NCBI RefSeq assembly: GCF_013386165.1
Contig: NZ_JACAOS010000016.1
Span: 310,001 to 374,000, forward strand
Direction of reading: 5' to 3'
DNA length: 64,000 bases
From: Pseudomonas gingeri
GTDB lineage: Bacteria > Pseudomonadota > Gammaproteobacteria > Pseudomonadales > Pseudomonadaceae
Part shown: piece by piece, positions 53,746 to 62,360 of the stretch
Layout: each line of letters opens with the position of its first letter
Numbering within the stretch: the stretch's first letter is position 1
Position numbers and translations under genes: made by a program
The notes under the pieces: model-generated
Seen by the model: only the letters and a program-made list of their open reading frames with translations
Told to the model about the DNA's origin: nothing
The model's database searches: none

Positions 53746-54453
53746 TTACTGCAAGACCTCGATCACTCCGTCGGCATTCATGCTGACTTGTGCCTTGCCG
53801 GCTTCCACGTCCGGGGTCGGTGCGGAGTCCATGGCTGCAGCTTTCATCATCATTGCGCCACGAGGGAACGGCTGTGGATAACCGTTGCTGTTGAGGTTCA
53901 GGCTGACGATCTTGTAGCCCTTGCCACCCAGGGCATCGGTGGCCAGTTGAGCGCGGGCCTTGAACGCGGCGATGGCCTCCTTGAGCAGCGCGTCCTCGCT
54001 GGCCTTGCGGGTGTTGGTGGCGATGGCGAAGTCCATGCTTTGCATTTTCAGGTCCTGCATCAGCTCGCCGGTCAGCTTGGACAGTGCGGCGAAGTCGGCG
54101 CTTTCCAGGCGCAGCTCGGCTCGCTCACGCCAGCCGGTGATCTTCTGGGTCTTGTTGTCATAGATCGGGTAGCTGTTGCGGCTGCCTTGGCGCAGGTTGA
54201 TGTCCTTGACCGCCTTGGCCTGGCCCAGGGCCTTGTTCAGGGTGGTGGTGATGTCGGCGGCGAGCTTGGCCGGATCACTGTTCTGCGCCTCGGTATAGAG
54301 GGTCACGATCATCAGGTCGCGGGACACTTCCTGGCTGGCTTCGGCGCGCAGGGAAATCTGGTTGTAGTGCGGCTCGTCGGCGGCCAGGGCCGGCAGGCTG
54401 GCCAGGGTGCTGAGGCTGAGGGCGAGAAGGGCGGCGCGGCGCGTGAAGTGCAT
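53746..54453 (-). CDS. SIMPL/DUF541-domain periplasmic protein
   Basis: This 235-residue protein has a signal peptide (MHFTRRAALLALSLSTLASLPALA) and a SIMPL domain (about residues 30-230): YNQISLRAEASQEVSRDLMIVTLYTEAQN, ITGWRERAELRLESADFAALSKL and the C-terminal NADGVIEVLQ. Family members are periplasmic and linked in other bacteria to oxidative stress (YggE). I chose ATG 54453, which gives a clean signal peptide. It faces roxS divergently. Confidence 0.85.
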   Translation of the reverse strand: MHFTRRAALLALSLSTLASLPALAADEPHYNQISLRAEASQEVSRDLMIVTLYTEAQNSDPAKLAADITTTLNKALGQAKAVKDINLRQGSRNSYPIYDNKTQKITGWRERAELRLESADFAALSKLTGELMQDLKMQSMDFAIATNTRKASEDALLKEAIAAFKARAQLATDALGGKGYKIVSLNLNSNGYPQPFPRGAMMMKAAAMDSAPTPDVEAGKAQVSMNADGVIEVLQ

Positions 54454-54578
54454 AAAAGCTCCTTGGGATTCGGTGCGCGGGTGGTGTCGGGCAGTCCCGC
54501 GTGCAGGCATCAGACTACGTCGGGATTGTCTGGTTCGCGTTGTTACAACTTCAATACATATGCATATCCTTGCGGCCG

Positions 54579-54606
54579 CTATCGCCGGCAAACCAGCTCC
54601 CACAGG
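54579..54606 (-). repeat. Single REP element upstream of roxS
   Basis: CTATCGCCGGCAAACCAGCTCCCACAGG is an inverted, unpaired copy of the first REP family. Confidence 0.7.
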
Positions 54607-54706
54607 ATTCTTGAGCGCCTGTGGCTGTTTGCCGCACATTCGCCTGTGCGTGCCCCGGCTGGTTATACTCGTGGCGATCCGCCTGGAGCGCTCATCAGGA
54701 GAGCTC

Positions 54707-55966
54707 ATGCTCGTCCCCCTTCAATTGTTGTCCGCGACTCGCCAGAACCTCTGGCGCCTGACCTTTATCCGTATTCTGGTCCTGGCGGCCCAGGCCGGCT
54801 CCGTGGGCATCGCCTACTGGTTCGACCTGCTGCCGTTGCCCTGGCTGCAACTGGGCATGACCCTGGTCTGTTCCATGGTGCTCTGCGCCTTTACGGTGGT
54901 GCGCCTGCGTACCACCTGGCCGGTCACCGAACTCGAATACGCCGTGCAACTGGCCTGCGATCTTTTTATCCACAGCGCCTTGCTGTATTTCTCCGGCGGT
55001 TCGACCAACCCTTTCGTCTCCTATTACCTGGTACCCCTGACCATCGCCGCGGTGACCTTGCCCTGGCGTTATTCGGTAGTCCTTTCCGGTGTCGCGCTGG
55101 TGCTCTACACCTTGCTGCTGGTGCAGTTCTACCCGCTGGAAACCTTCCCTATCTCCCGGGAAAAACTGCAGATCTATGGCATGTGGCTGAGCTTTGCCCT
55201 GGCCGCCGCAGTGATCACTTTCTTCGCCGCGAAGATGGCCGAGGAACTGCGTCGCCAGGAAGAATTGCGTGCCCTGCGCCGTGAAGAGGGCCTGCGTGAC
55301 CAGCAATTGCTGGCCGTGGCGACCCAGGCCGCCGGCGCCGCCCATGAACTGGGTACGCCCCTGGCAACCATGAGTGTGCTGCTCAAGGAAATGCGCCAGG
55401 ACCATCCCGACCCGTTGCTCCAGGACGACCTGAGCGTGCTCCAGGATCAGGTCAAGCTGTGCAAGCAAACCCTGCAACAGCTGGTCCGCGCCGCCGAGGC
55501 CAATCGCCGGCTGGCGGTGGAGATGCAGGACGTCACGGTCTGGCTCGACGAAGCGCTGAACCGCTGGCACCTGATGCGCCCGGAAGCCAGTTACCGCTTC
55601 CAGCGCCTGGGCCAGGGTGATGTGCCGCGCCTGGCGCCGCCGCCGGACCTGACCCAGGCTTTGCTCAACCTGCTGAACAACGCCGCCGATGCCTGTCCCG
55701 AAGGCCTCGAAGTGCAGCTGGATTGGAACGAGGAAAACCTCACCATCAATATTCGCGACCACGGCGCCGGTGTGCCGCTGGCCATCGCCGAGCAGATCGG
55801 CAAACCGTTTTTTACCACCAAGGGCAAAGGCTTCGGCCTGGGCCTGTTCTTGAGCAAGGCCAGCGTGACCCGCGCTGGCGGCTCGGTGAAACTCTACAGT
55901 CATGAGGAAGGTGGCACGCTCACCGAGCTGCGCCTGCCCCGTGTTGCCCAAGGAGACGAAGCATGA
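54707..55966 (+). CDS. roxS: Redox-sensing sensor histidine kinase RoxS (RegB/PrrB family)
   Basis: This 419-residue kinase has six membrane helices in the first ~180 residues. The quinone-binding GGxxNPF motif is seen as GGSTNPF, the H-box is AHELGTPLATMS with phospho-His213, and a redox cysteine is in QVKLCKQTLQQL (the position of the RegB redox Cys). An HATPase_c domain follows, ending TRAGGSVKLYSHEEGG. It should control cytochrome oxidase genes in response to the respiratory redox state. ATG 54707 is preceded by AGGAG. It overlaps roxR by four bases. Confidence 0.92.
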   Translation: MLVPLQLLSATRQNLWRLTFIRILVLAAQAGSVGIAYWFDLLPLPWLQLGMTLVCSMVLCAFTVVRLRTTWPVTELEYAVQLACDLFIHSALLYFSGGSTNPFVSYYLVPLTIAAVTLPWRYSVVLSGVALVLYTLLLVQFYPLETFPISREKLQIYGMWLSFALAAAVITFFAAKMAEELRRQEELRALRREEGLRDQQLLAVATQAAGAAHELGTPLATMSVLLKEMRQDHPDPLLQDDLSVLQDQVKLCKQTLQQLVRAAEANRRLAVEMQDVTVWLDEALNRWHLMRPEASYRFQRLGQGDVPRLAPPPDLTQALLNLLNNAADACPEGLEVQLDWNEENLTINIRDHGAGVPLAIAEQIGKPFFTTKGKGFGLGLFLSKASVTRAGGSVKLYSHEEGGTLTELRLPRVAQGDEA

Positions 55967-56523
55967 GTGACGAGATCCAGGTCGAAGGCGAAGAACTGCC
56001 GCACCTGTTGCTGGTGGACGACGACGCCACCTTTACCCGCGTGATGGCGCGCGCCATGAGCCGCCGTGGTTTTCGCGTCAGCACTGCCGGTTCGGCTGAA
56101 GAGGGGCTGATCCTGGCCCAGCAGGACCTGCCGGACTATGCCGCGCTGGACCTGAAGATGGACGGCGATTCCGGTCTGGTTCTGCTGCCCAAGCTGCTGG
56201 AACTCGACCCAGAGATGCGCGTGCTGATCCTCACTGGCTATTCGAGCATCGCCACGGCGGTGGAGGCGATCAAGCGTGGCGCCTGCAACTATCTGTGCAA
56301 GCCGGCGGATGCCGATGACGTGCTGGCGGCCTTGCTCTCCGAGCACGCCGACCTCGATACCCTGGTGCCGGAAAACCCGATGTCGGTGGATCGCCTGCAA
56401 TGGGAGCATATCCAGCGCGTGCTGACCGAGCACGAAGGCAATATCTCCGCCACCGCCCGGGCCCTGGGCATGCATCGGCGGACCTTGCAGCGCAAATTGC
56501 AGAAACGGCCGGTGCGGCGCTGA
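55963..56523 (+). CDS. roxR: Response regulator RoxR (RegA/PrrA family)
   Basis: This is a 186-residue regulator. Its receiver domain has phospho-acceptor Asp63 (AALDLKMDGDSG) and the conserved lysine in LCKPADADD. The C-terminal Fis-type helix-turn-helix is HEGNISATARALGMHRRTLQRKL. It is the partner of RoxS and is translationally coupled to it. In P. putida and P. aeruginosa RoxSR regulates terminal oxidases and responds to cyanide. Confidence 0.92.
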   Translation: MSDEIQVEGEELPHLLLVDDDATFTRVMARAMSRRGFRVSTAGSAEEGLILAQQDLPDYAALDLKMDGDSGLVLLPKLLELDPEMRVLILTGYSSIATAVEAIKRGACNYLCKPADADDVLAALLSEHADLDTLVPENPMSVDRLQWEHIQRVLTEHEGNISATARALGMHRRTLQRKLQKRPVRR

Positions 56524-56619
56524 ACCGGCGCTGAACGAATCCTTTGCAAAGCGCCCAATGCCGGGTGCGAATCATCTATGATCGGTTGGTGAAATTTCTT
56601 ACGCCAACCGAGCCTTAGA

Positions 56620-58350
56620 ATGACTAAGAACGCTGAATATTCCGCGGTCAACGATGCAGTAAAAGGGCATTTCTTTCGTAGGGTCTGGCAACTGGCCTCG
56701 CCTTACTGGCGTAGCGAAGAGAAGGGCAAGGCCTGGTTCCTGTTGGTCTGTGTCACGGGGCTGTCGCTGTTCAGCGTCGGCATTTCGGTCTGGCTCAACA
56801 GTTGGTACAAGGATTTCTATAACGCCCTGCAGGAGAAGAACAGCGATGCCTTCTGGCACCTGATCCTGTATTTCGGCGCGATTGCCACCGTGGCCATTCT
56901 CGGTGCGGTCTATCGGCTGTACCTGACCCAGATGCTGACCATCAGTTGGCGGCGCTGGCTGACCGAGCAGCATTTCAAGCGTTGGCTTGAGCACAAGAAC
57001 TACTACCAGATGGAATCGGGCGGGCACACCGACAACCCGGACCAGCGTCTGAGCGAAGACCTCAACAGTTTTACCGCCGACACCCTGAGCCTGGGTCTGG
57101 GGCTGTTTCGCACGGTGGTCAGCCTGGTGTCGTTCTCGATCATCCTCTGGGGTGTCTCGGGGAGTATCGAAGTCTTCGGCATCAGTATTCCCGGCTATAT
57201 GTTCTGGTGCGCCTTCCTCTACGCAGCCGTTGGTAGCTGGTTGACCCGGATGATCGGCCGCCATTTGATTCCGCTGAATAACCAACAACAACGCTTTGAA
57301 GCCGATATGCGCTTCTCCCTGGTACGGGTTCGCGAAAACGCCGAAAGCATTGCCCTGTATAACGGTGAGCCGAATGAGAAGGAGCGCCTGAGCAGCCGTT
57401 TCGGCAAGGTCTGGTCCAACTACTGGGCGCTGATGCGGGTGACCAAGCGCCTGACATTCTTCACCGCCGGTTACAGCCAGATTGCGATCATCTTCCCCTT
57501 CATGATGGCGGCGCCGCGCTATTTCGCCGGCAAGATCCAGCTTGGTGAGCTGATGCAGATCAACTCGGCCTTTGGCAATGTGCAGGAAAACTTCAGCTGG
57601 TTCATCGATGCTTACTCCAACCTCGCGGTGTGGAAAGCAACCTGTGACCGTTTGCTGAGTTTCCGTCAGGCCATGCTCGACAATGAAGGCCGGGCTCCGG
57701 CTATCGACGTGCAGAGCCAGGGTGAAGCCTTGCAGGTGAACAACCTGAACCTGGATCTGGCGGACGGTCGGCATCTGCTGGCGGGTGCGAGCATGAGTGT
57801 GGCCCCGGGCGAACGGGTGATGCTCAGCGGGCGTTCCGGCAGTGGCAAAAGTACCCTGTTGCGCGCCATGGGCAATCTCTGGCCACAGGGCGGCGGCAGC
57901 ATTCGGTTACCGGCTGCGCGCTCGCTGTTCCTGCCGCAGAAACCCTATCTGCCGATTGGCAGCCTGCGCGAGGTGATGAGTTATCCACAGCCGGGCGATG
58001 CCTACCCGGATGAGCGCTATCAGGAGGTCCTGCAGACCTGCCGTCTGCCGCACCTGGCCGGACGACTGGATGAGAGCAGTCACTGGCAACGCATGTTGTC
58101 GCCGGGTGAGCAACAGCGCCTGGCCTTTGCCCGTGCGCTGCTCTATGCCCCGCAATGGTTGTTCCTCGACGAAGCCACGGCGGCCATGGACGAGGAGGAT
58201 GAAGCGGAGCTCTATCTGGCGTTGATCGAGCAGATCCCGGGCTTGAGCATTGTCAGCGTCGGCCATCGCAGCAGCCTGAACAAATTCCACCCACGACATT
58301 TGCGTATCGAGCGCGGCCACCTGGTGACCCATGAGGCGGTCAGCGCATAG
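56620..58350 (+). CDS. SbmA/BacA/YddA-like ABC transporter (membrane and ATPase fused)
   Basis: This 576-residue protein has an N-terminal ABC_membrane_2 part with about six helices (SVWLNSWYKDFYNALQ is the family signature) and a C-terminal ATPase. The ATPase has Walker A SGRSGSGKS, signature LSPGEQQRLAFARALL and Walker B WLFLDEATAAMDEED. YddA-type proteins resemble SbmA, which imports peptides, and vitamin B12 exporters. Whether it transports peptides, B12 or something else is unknown. ATG 56620 starts MTKNAEYSAVN. It follows roxR by 97 bases. Confidence 0.82.
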   Translation: MTKNAEYSAVNDAVKGHFFRRVWQLASPYWRSEEKGKAWFLLVCVTGLSLFSVGISVWLNSWYKDFYNALQEKNSDAFWHLILYFGAIATVAILGAVYRLYLTQMLTISWRRWLTEQHFKRWLEHKNYYQMESGGHTDNPDQRLSEDLNSFTADTLSLGLGLFRTVVSLVSFSIILWGVSGSIEVFGISIPGYMFWCAFLYAAVGSWLTRMIGRHLIPLNNQQQRFEADMRFSLVRVRENAESIALYNGEPNEKERLSSRFGKVWSNYWALMRVTKRLTFFTAGYSQIAIIFPFMMAAPRYFAGKIQLGELMQINSAFGNVQENFSWFIDAYSNLAVWKATCDRLLSFRQAMLDNEGRAPAIDVQSQGEALQVNNLNLDLADGRHLLAGASMSVAPGERVMLSGRSGSGKSTLLRAMGNLWPQGGGSIRLPAARSLFLPQKPYLPIGSLREVMSYPQPGDAYPDERYQEVLQTCRLPHLAGRLDESSHWQRMLSPGEQQRLAFARALLYAPQWLFLDEATAAMDEEDEAELYLALIEQIPGLSIVSVGHRSSLNKFHPRHLRIERGHLVTHEAVSA

Positions 58351-58412
58351 TCAACGGTGATCGTACAACCCGGTTGAGCTATGATGCGCGCTCAGCCGTT
58401 CAGCCGAGATAG

Positions 58413-59171
58413 ATGTTCGATATGGAAAACCAGAGCGCCGGGCTTCGCCCGACCCGAAAGCGCCGCAGTCTTGCCCAGGAGTTGGTCACGGTGCTCTCCG
58501 AGCAGATCCGCGATGGCCAACTCAAGCGCGGGGACAAGTTACCCACCGAGTCGGCGATCATGGACGCCCATGGCGTCAGCCGCACCGTGGTCCGCGAGGC
58601 GATCTCGCGCCTGCAGGCGGCCGGGCAGGTGGAAACCCGCCATGGCATTGGGACTTTTGTCCTGGACACACCGAGCCCCAGCGGTTTTCGTATCGATCCG
58701 GCAACGGTCGTGACCCTGCGCGATGTGCTGGCGATCCTCGAGTTGCGTATCAGTCTGGAAGTCGAATCGGCCGGGTTGGCGGCGCAGCGGCGCAGCGCCG
58801 AGCAGTTGGCGGCGATGCGTGCGGCGCTGGATGCGTTGAATGAAAGCGCGGCCCATGCGAGTGACGCGGTGGCTTCGGATTTCCAGTTTCACCTGCAGAT
58901 TGCCCTGTCCACCGGCAACCGCTACTTCACCGATATCATGACGCATCTGGGCACCAGCATCATTCCACGGACCCGTTTGAATTCGGCGCGACTGGCCCAT
59001 GATGACCAGCAGCACTATATGAATCGGCTGGGACGTGAGCACGAAGAAATCTATGAGGCGATAGCCCGCCAGGATTCCGATGCGGCGCGGGCGGCGATGC
59101 GCCTGCATTTGACCAACAGTCGCGAGCGGTTGCGCCAGGCCCATGAAGAGGCTGAGGCGCAGAAGGGTTAA
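58413..59171 (+). CDS. FadR/GntR-family transcriptional regulator
   Basis: This 252-residue protein has an N-terminal winged helix (residues ~15-85: SLAQELVTVLSEQIRDGQLKRGDKLPTESAIM...AGQVETRHGIGTF) and an FCD ligand-binding domain with the metal-coordinating pattern (LRISLEVESAGLAAQRR, DFQFHLQIALSTGNRYF, DDQQHYMNRLGREHEEIYEAI). It is likely the regulator of the nearby glucarate/galactarate operon, given a matching TNGT-type site upstream of kdgD. A second ATG at 58422 is an alternative start. Confidence 0.88.
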   Translation: MFDMENQSAGLRPTRKRRSLAQELVTVLSEQIRDGQLKRGDKLPTESAIMDAHGVSRTVVREAISRLQAAGQVETRHGIGTFVLDTPSPSGFRIDPATVVTLRDVLAILELRISLEVESAGLAAQRRSAEQLAAMRAALDALNESAAHASDAVASDFQFHLQIALSTGNRYFTDIMTHLGTSIIPRTRLNSARLAHDDQQHYMNRLGREHEEIYEAIARQDSDAARAAMRLHLTNSRERLRQAHEEAEAQKG

Positions 59172-59182
59172 GATGACTTTGT

Positions 59183-59313
59183 GGCGAGCGGGCTTGCCCG
59201 CGCTCGGCTGCGAAGCAGTCGTGAAACCGATCACCGTGCTCTACCTGACACACCGCGATCACTGGTTTTAGGGCCGCTTCGCGGCCCAGCGCGGGCAAGC
59301 CCGCTCGCCACAG
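59183..59313. repeat. REPIN of the second REP family
   Basis: TGTGGCGAGCGGGCTTGCCC near 59183-59201 and its inverted copy GGGCAAGCCCGCTCGCCACA near 59294-59313 flank a spacer with GCGAAGCAGTCG and GGCCGCTTCGCGGCC hairpins. It lies between the regulator and the 63-residue gene. Confidence 0.9.
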
Positions 59314-59334
59314 TGAGCCCATTCCTGCAGGGCT

Positions 59335-59526
59335 TTATGCGCTTTTCAGGATCGTGCGATCCACACGTACGGCCCACTTTGCCGCTTTCGCCGAAGTGGC
59401 GAATACCACTTTGCCGGTCGCATCCGCCGTCGCCCGGGCAATCGCCACGCCATCGGCCAGCAGTTCCAGCGGCATATCCTTGAGTGACTGACCGGAAGCC
59501 AGTTCGAGTTTTACGGTAAAGGTCAT
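59335..59526 (-). CDS. Small hypothetical protein downstream of the PLC-like gene
   Basis: This is a 63-residue protein (begins MTFTVKLELASGQSL, ends RTILKSA). It is rich in small hydrophobic and Ala residues, with no signal peptide. Its ATG at 59526 lies 14 bases after the stop of the phospholipase-like gene, so the two are likely cotranscribed. The strand pattern (AIARATADATGKVVFATSAKAAKWAVRVD) looks like one beta-sandwich or Ig-like domain. I do not recognise a family. Confidence 0.6.
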   Translation of the reverse strand: MTFTVKLELASGQSLKDMPLELLADGVAIARATADATGKVVFATSAKAAKWAVRVDRTILKSA

Positions 59527-59540
59527 GACTGATCTCCCTG

Positions 59541-61166
59541 TCACTGATGGTTGTCGATAAAGGTGGTGGTCTGGCCGTCCAGCGTGCCGATCAGTTCCGG
59601 CGAACCGCCACGGAACTGGCGGAACACATGACGTCCCGTCGCCCCCACCGGCACATTCAGCGTCGGCTGAAAACGCTCGGTCAGTTCGGCATAGGCCGTC
59701 CACGGACCGATATAGGACTCGTCCAGCCCCTGGGTGTAACTGAAGGCATAACGCACGGCATTGCCCGGCAGCCAGTTGGGTTCGCTGGGCGTGCGGCTCT
59801 GCCAGCCATCGGCCTTGATGGTCGGGGCCACACCGGGAGGATTGAGGTAGCCGGTAGGCAGGTTCGGCTTGTAGTCCTTGAGCAGCAGATAGGTGCTCCA
59901 GCCCCACCAGCTGTCGCTCTGGCTGCGGTCGTTGAGGTTGTTGACGTCGTTGCGGCGCAGCACGGTCTTGCCCTTGAGGGCGAACAGCGGGGCGAAATTC
60001 AGGCTGTCCTGGCTGTTTTCCACCTTTGCCAGGTCCGGGACCGAACGCAGCGCGGCATAGGCTTCGGGTGATACGACGACGCCGCTGAGAAACACCGCGA
60101 ACACTTCATCCACCGATTGCTGCACCGCCTGTTTGACCTGCAGCCGGTTGCTGCTGTCGATCGTGTCGAAATAGCGCTTGTCGCCGTAGCAGTTCCAGCG
60201 ATCGCCCCGGGCATTGCTGACTTTCAGGCCGAACTTGCTGTCTTCGTCGTGCATGAAACGCGAGATCAGCGAACCCACATCGCTGGGGGTCACGCTGTCG
60301 GCCAGTTGCTTGCGCGGCACCCGCAGATGGCCGCCAGAGAACAGGTCGGTGAGGAAATGATCGGCAAAGGCGTTCATGGCATAGGCCAGTTCCAGGTCCT
60401 GGTCGGTGCCACTCTTATGGGCGAGGACGGCCTGTTGCAGGGCGGCGGCGTGACCGGCCTTGTAAGCCAGTAGCGCCCATTCGCCGAAGTGGTCCCAGTT
60501 GCTCGCGGCCAGCTTCAGGTAGCGGCCAAGGGGAAACAGCGGCGAGGCAAAGCTGCCGCCGCCGGTGATCTTGTTCCACTCGCCGGAGAGGGTATCGCCC
60601 AGTTCGTCGTAGGCTTCGTGAGGCTGCTTGCCGTCCTTGATTGCCTGGTTGGCGGCGTTGATTTCGGTTTTCATCACCTGCAGGATTTTTTGCGCTTCAT
60701 CCCGGGAGGCGGGCAGTACCGCCAGGGAGTTGAAGGACGCGGTAAAGCGCGCCTGGCGCTCCGCCGGGGTGCTGCCATCGGCGATCGGCTGATCGGGGAT
60801 ACCGTAGAAATCGCCCCCCAGGGCGACGATCTGACCGTAGGTCAAGGCCAGACCGTTGGTCAGGTGCAATTCAACCTGCCAGGCCGGAATGGCCGGTGCG
60901 TCCTTGGCAAAACGCAGCAGGGCGCTGTCGCCGATGGCGGTGTGTTCACCACCTTCGAAGCGCGCCTGGGGCTTGCCCTTGAGGGTGCTGTCGAGCGCGA
61001 TGGGCTGGTGATACTTGAGGGTGTGATGACCTTCGGCGAGAAGGATCACGGCGGCGCCATCGCCCGCAATAGCGATGCCTTGTTCAGTGAAGAGGTTGTC
61101 CAGCTCGGCAATGACCTTGCCGTCGTGCAGCAGGAAATCCTGCGCGTGCTGTTGAGTGGCTGACAT
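59541..61166 (-). CDS. Phospholipase C/S1-P1-nuclease-fold protein (uncertain) with C-terminal beta domain
   Basis: This 541-residue protein has no signal peptide. The central part has an H-x3-D-x5-H pattern, H270-D274-H280 (DHFLTDLFSGGH), with H226 upstream in HFGEW and E229. That spacing equals the zinc-ligand motif of S1/P1 nucleases and of zinc-dependent phospholipases C (HFIGDxHQPxH). The first 85 residues are beta-rich, and the last ~80 (RYAFSYTQGLDESY...FRQFRGGSPELIGTLDG) resemble an FN3-like domain. It may act on lipids or nucleic acids. I know no characterised orthologue. Confidence 0.55.
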   Translation of the reverse strand: MSATQQHAQDFLLHDGKVIAELDNLFTEQGIAIAGDGAAVILLAEGHHTLKYHQPIALDSTLKGKPQARFEGGEHTAIGDSALLRFAKDAPAIPAWQVELHLTNGLALTYGQIVALGGDFYGIPDQPIADGSTPAERQARFTASFNSLAVLPASRDEAQKILQVMKTEINAANQAIKDGKQPHEAYDELGDTLSGEWNKITGGGSFASPLFPLGRYLKLAASNWDHFGEWALLAYKAGHAAALQQAVLAHKSGTDQDLELAYAMNAFADHFLTDLFSGGHLRVPRKQLADSVTPSDVGSLISRFMHDEDSKFGLKVSNARGDRWNCYGDKRYFDTIDSSNRLQVKQAVQQSVDEVFAVFLSGVVVSPEAYAALRSVPDLAKVENSQDSLNFAPLFALKGKTVLRRNDVNNLNDRSQSDSWWGWSTYLLLKDYKPNLPTGYLNPPGVAPTIKADGWQSRTPSEPNWLPGNAVRYAFSYTQGLDESYIGPWTAYAELTERFQPTLNVPVGATGRHVFRQFRGGSPELIGTLDGQTTTFIDNHQ

Positions 61167-61296
61167 GTCTGGCTCCTTGATATGTCGTTTTTTTGTCTTA
61201 ATTAGCTGTATGTATATACAGTTAAAGCTGAGCTTAGATGAAAAAATTCCTACGTCAAGGATGGAAATGGCTGTGGGATCTCTTGAGCGATTCCTG

Positions 61297-61325
61297 TTGA
61301 CCTTTGTTATTTAAGTTGTACGATG
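61297..61325 (+). promoter_or_regulatory. Candidate promoter of kdgD
   Basis: TTGACC is separated by 16 bases from TACGAT. The -10 region overlaps the regulator-type palindrome at 61318-61331, compatible with repression. Both hexamers are partial matches. Confidence 0.45.
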
Positions 61326-61331
61326 ACGTAC
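61318..61331. promoter_or_regulatory. GntR/FadR-type operator upstream of kdgD
   Basis: Arms GTACG and CGTAC flank ATGA. The flanking sequence TTGTACGA fits the TNGT..ACNA pattern of FadR-subfamily operators. The likely protein is the GntR-type regulator at 58413. Confidence 0.55.
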
Positions 61332-61390
61332 GACATCAGCCAGTCTGCGCTGTCTCTTTCATCACAACGTGCTTCCAGGGTGTTCGAATA

Positions 61391-62302
61391 ATGAATCCAC
61401 AAGAACTGAAGTCCATCCTCTCTTCCGGCCTGCTGTCCTTCCCGGTCACCGATTTCAATGCCCAGGGCGATTTCCATCGCGCCGGCTACGTCAAGCGCCT
61501 GGAGTGGCTGGCCCCTTACGGCGCCACTGCGCTGTTCGCCGCCGGCGGTACCGGTGAGTTCTTCTCCCTCGCCGCCAGCGAATATTCCGAAGTGGTGAAA
61601 ACTGCCGTCGATACCTGCGCCGGCAGCGTGCCGATCCTCGCCGGTGTCGGTGGTGCGACCCGCCAGGCCATCGAGTACGCCCAGGAAGCCGAACGCCTGG
61701 GGGCCAAAGGCCTGCTGTTGCTGCCGCACTACCTGACCGAAGCCAGTCAGGAAGGGGTTGCCGCCCACGTTGAAGCCGTGTGCAAGTCGGTGAAGATCGG
61801 TGTGGTGGTGTACAACCGCAACGTCTGCCGCCTGACCGCGCCGCTGCTGGAACGTCTGGCCGAACGCTGCCCGAACCTGATCGGCTACAAGGATGGCCTG
61901 GGCGATATCGAGTTGATGGTGTCGATCCGTCACCGCCTCGGCGATCGCTTCAGCTACCTGGGCGGCCTGCCCACCGCGGAAGTCTATGCCGCGGCCTACA
62001 AGGCCCTGGGCGTGCCGGTCTACTCTTCGGCGGTGTTCAACTTCATTCCGAAAACCGCGATGGATTTCTACCACGCCATTGCCCGGGAAGATCACGCCAC
62101 CGTCAGCAAGATCATCGACGACTTCTTCCTGCCGTACCTGGATATCCGCAACCGTCGCGCCGGTTACGCGGTGAGCATCGTCAAGGCCGGGGCGAAGATC
62201 GTCGGTTATGACGCCGGCCCCGTGCGCACGCCGTTGACCGATCTGCTGCCGGACGAATACGACGCCCTGGCCGCGCTGATCGACAAGCAAGGCGCACAGT
62301 AA
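61391..62302 (+). CDS. kdgD: 5-dehydro-4-deoxyglucarate dehydratase
   Basis: This 303-residue enzyme of the dihydrodipicolinate-synthase/NAL fold dehydrates and decarboxylates 5-dehydro-4-deoxy-D-glucarate to 2-oxoglutarate semialdehyde. The Schiff-base lysine lies in IGYKDGLGD. FAAGGTGEFFSL is the conserved substrate-binding loop, and VYNRN contains the family tyrosine. I chose ATG 61391 (MNPQELKSIL). It is the first gene of the glucarate/galactarate operon here. Confidence 0.93.
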   Translation: MNPQELKSILSSGLLSFPVTDFNAQGDFHRAGYVKRLEWLAPYGATALFAAGGTGEFFSLAASEYSEVVKTAVDTCAGSVPILAGVGGATRQAIEYAQEAERLGAKGLLLLPHYLTEASQEGVAAHVEAVCKSVKIGVVVYNRNVCRLTAPLLERLAERCPNLIGYKDGLGDIELMVSIRHRLGDRFSYLGGLPTAEVYAAAYKALGVPVYSSAVFNFIPKTAMDFYHAIAREDHATVSKIIDDFFLPYLDIRNRRAGYAVSIVKAGAKIVGYDAGPVRTPLTDLLPDEYDALAALIDKQGAQ

Positions 62303-62317
62303 GAACGAATAAACCAG

Positions 62318-62343
62318 GCCGCTGAGCAATCAGCGGCTTTTTC
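62318..62343 (+). terminator. Terminator-like hairpin between kdgD and the aldehyde dehydrogenase
   Basis: GCCGCTGA and TCAGCGGC form an eight-base stem with a four-base loop and a TTTTT tail. It lies 18 bases before the next start, so it may reduce expression of downstream genes relative to kdgD. Confidence 0.8.
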
Positions 62344-62360
62344 GGTTCAGGAGGTTTTCC

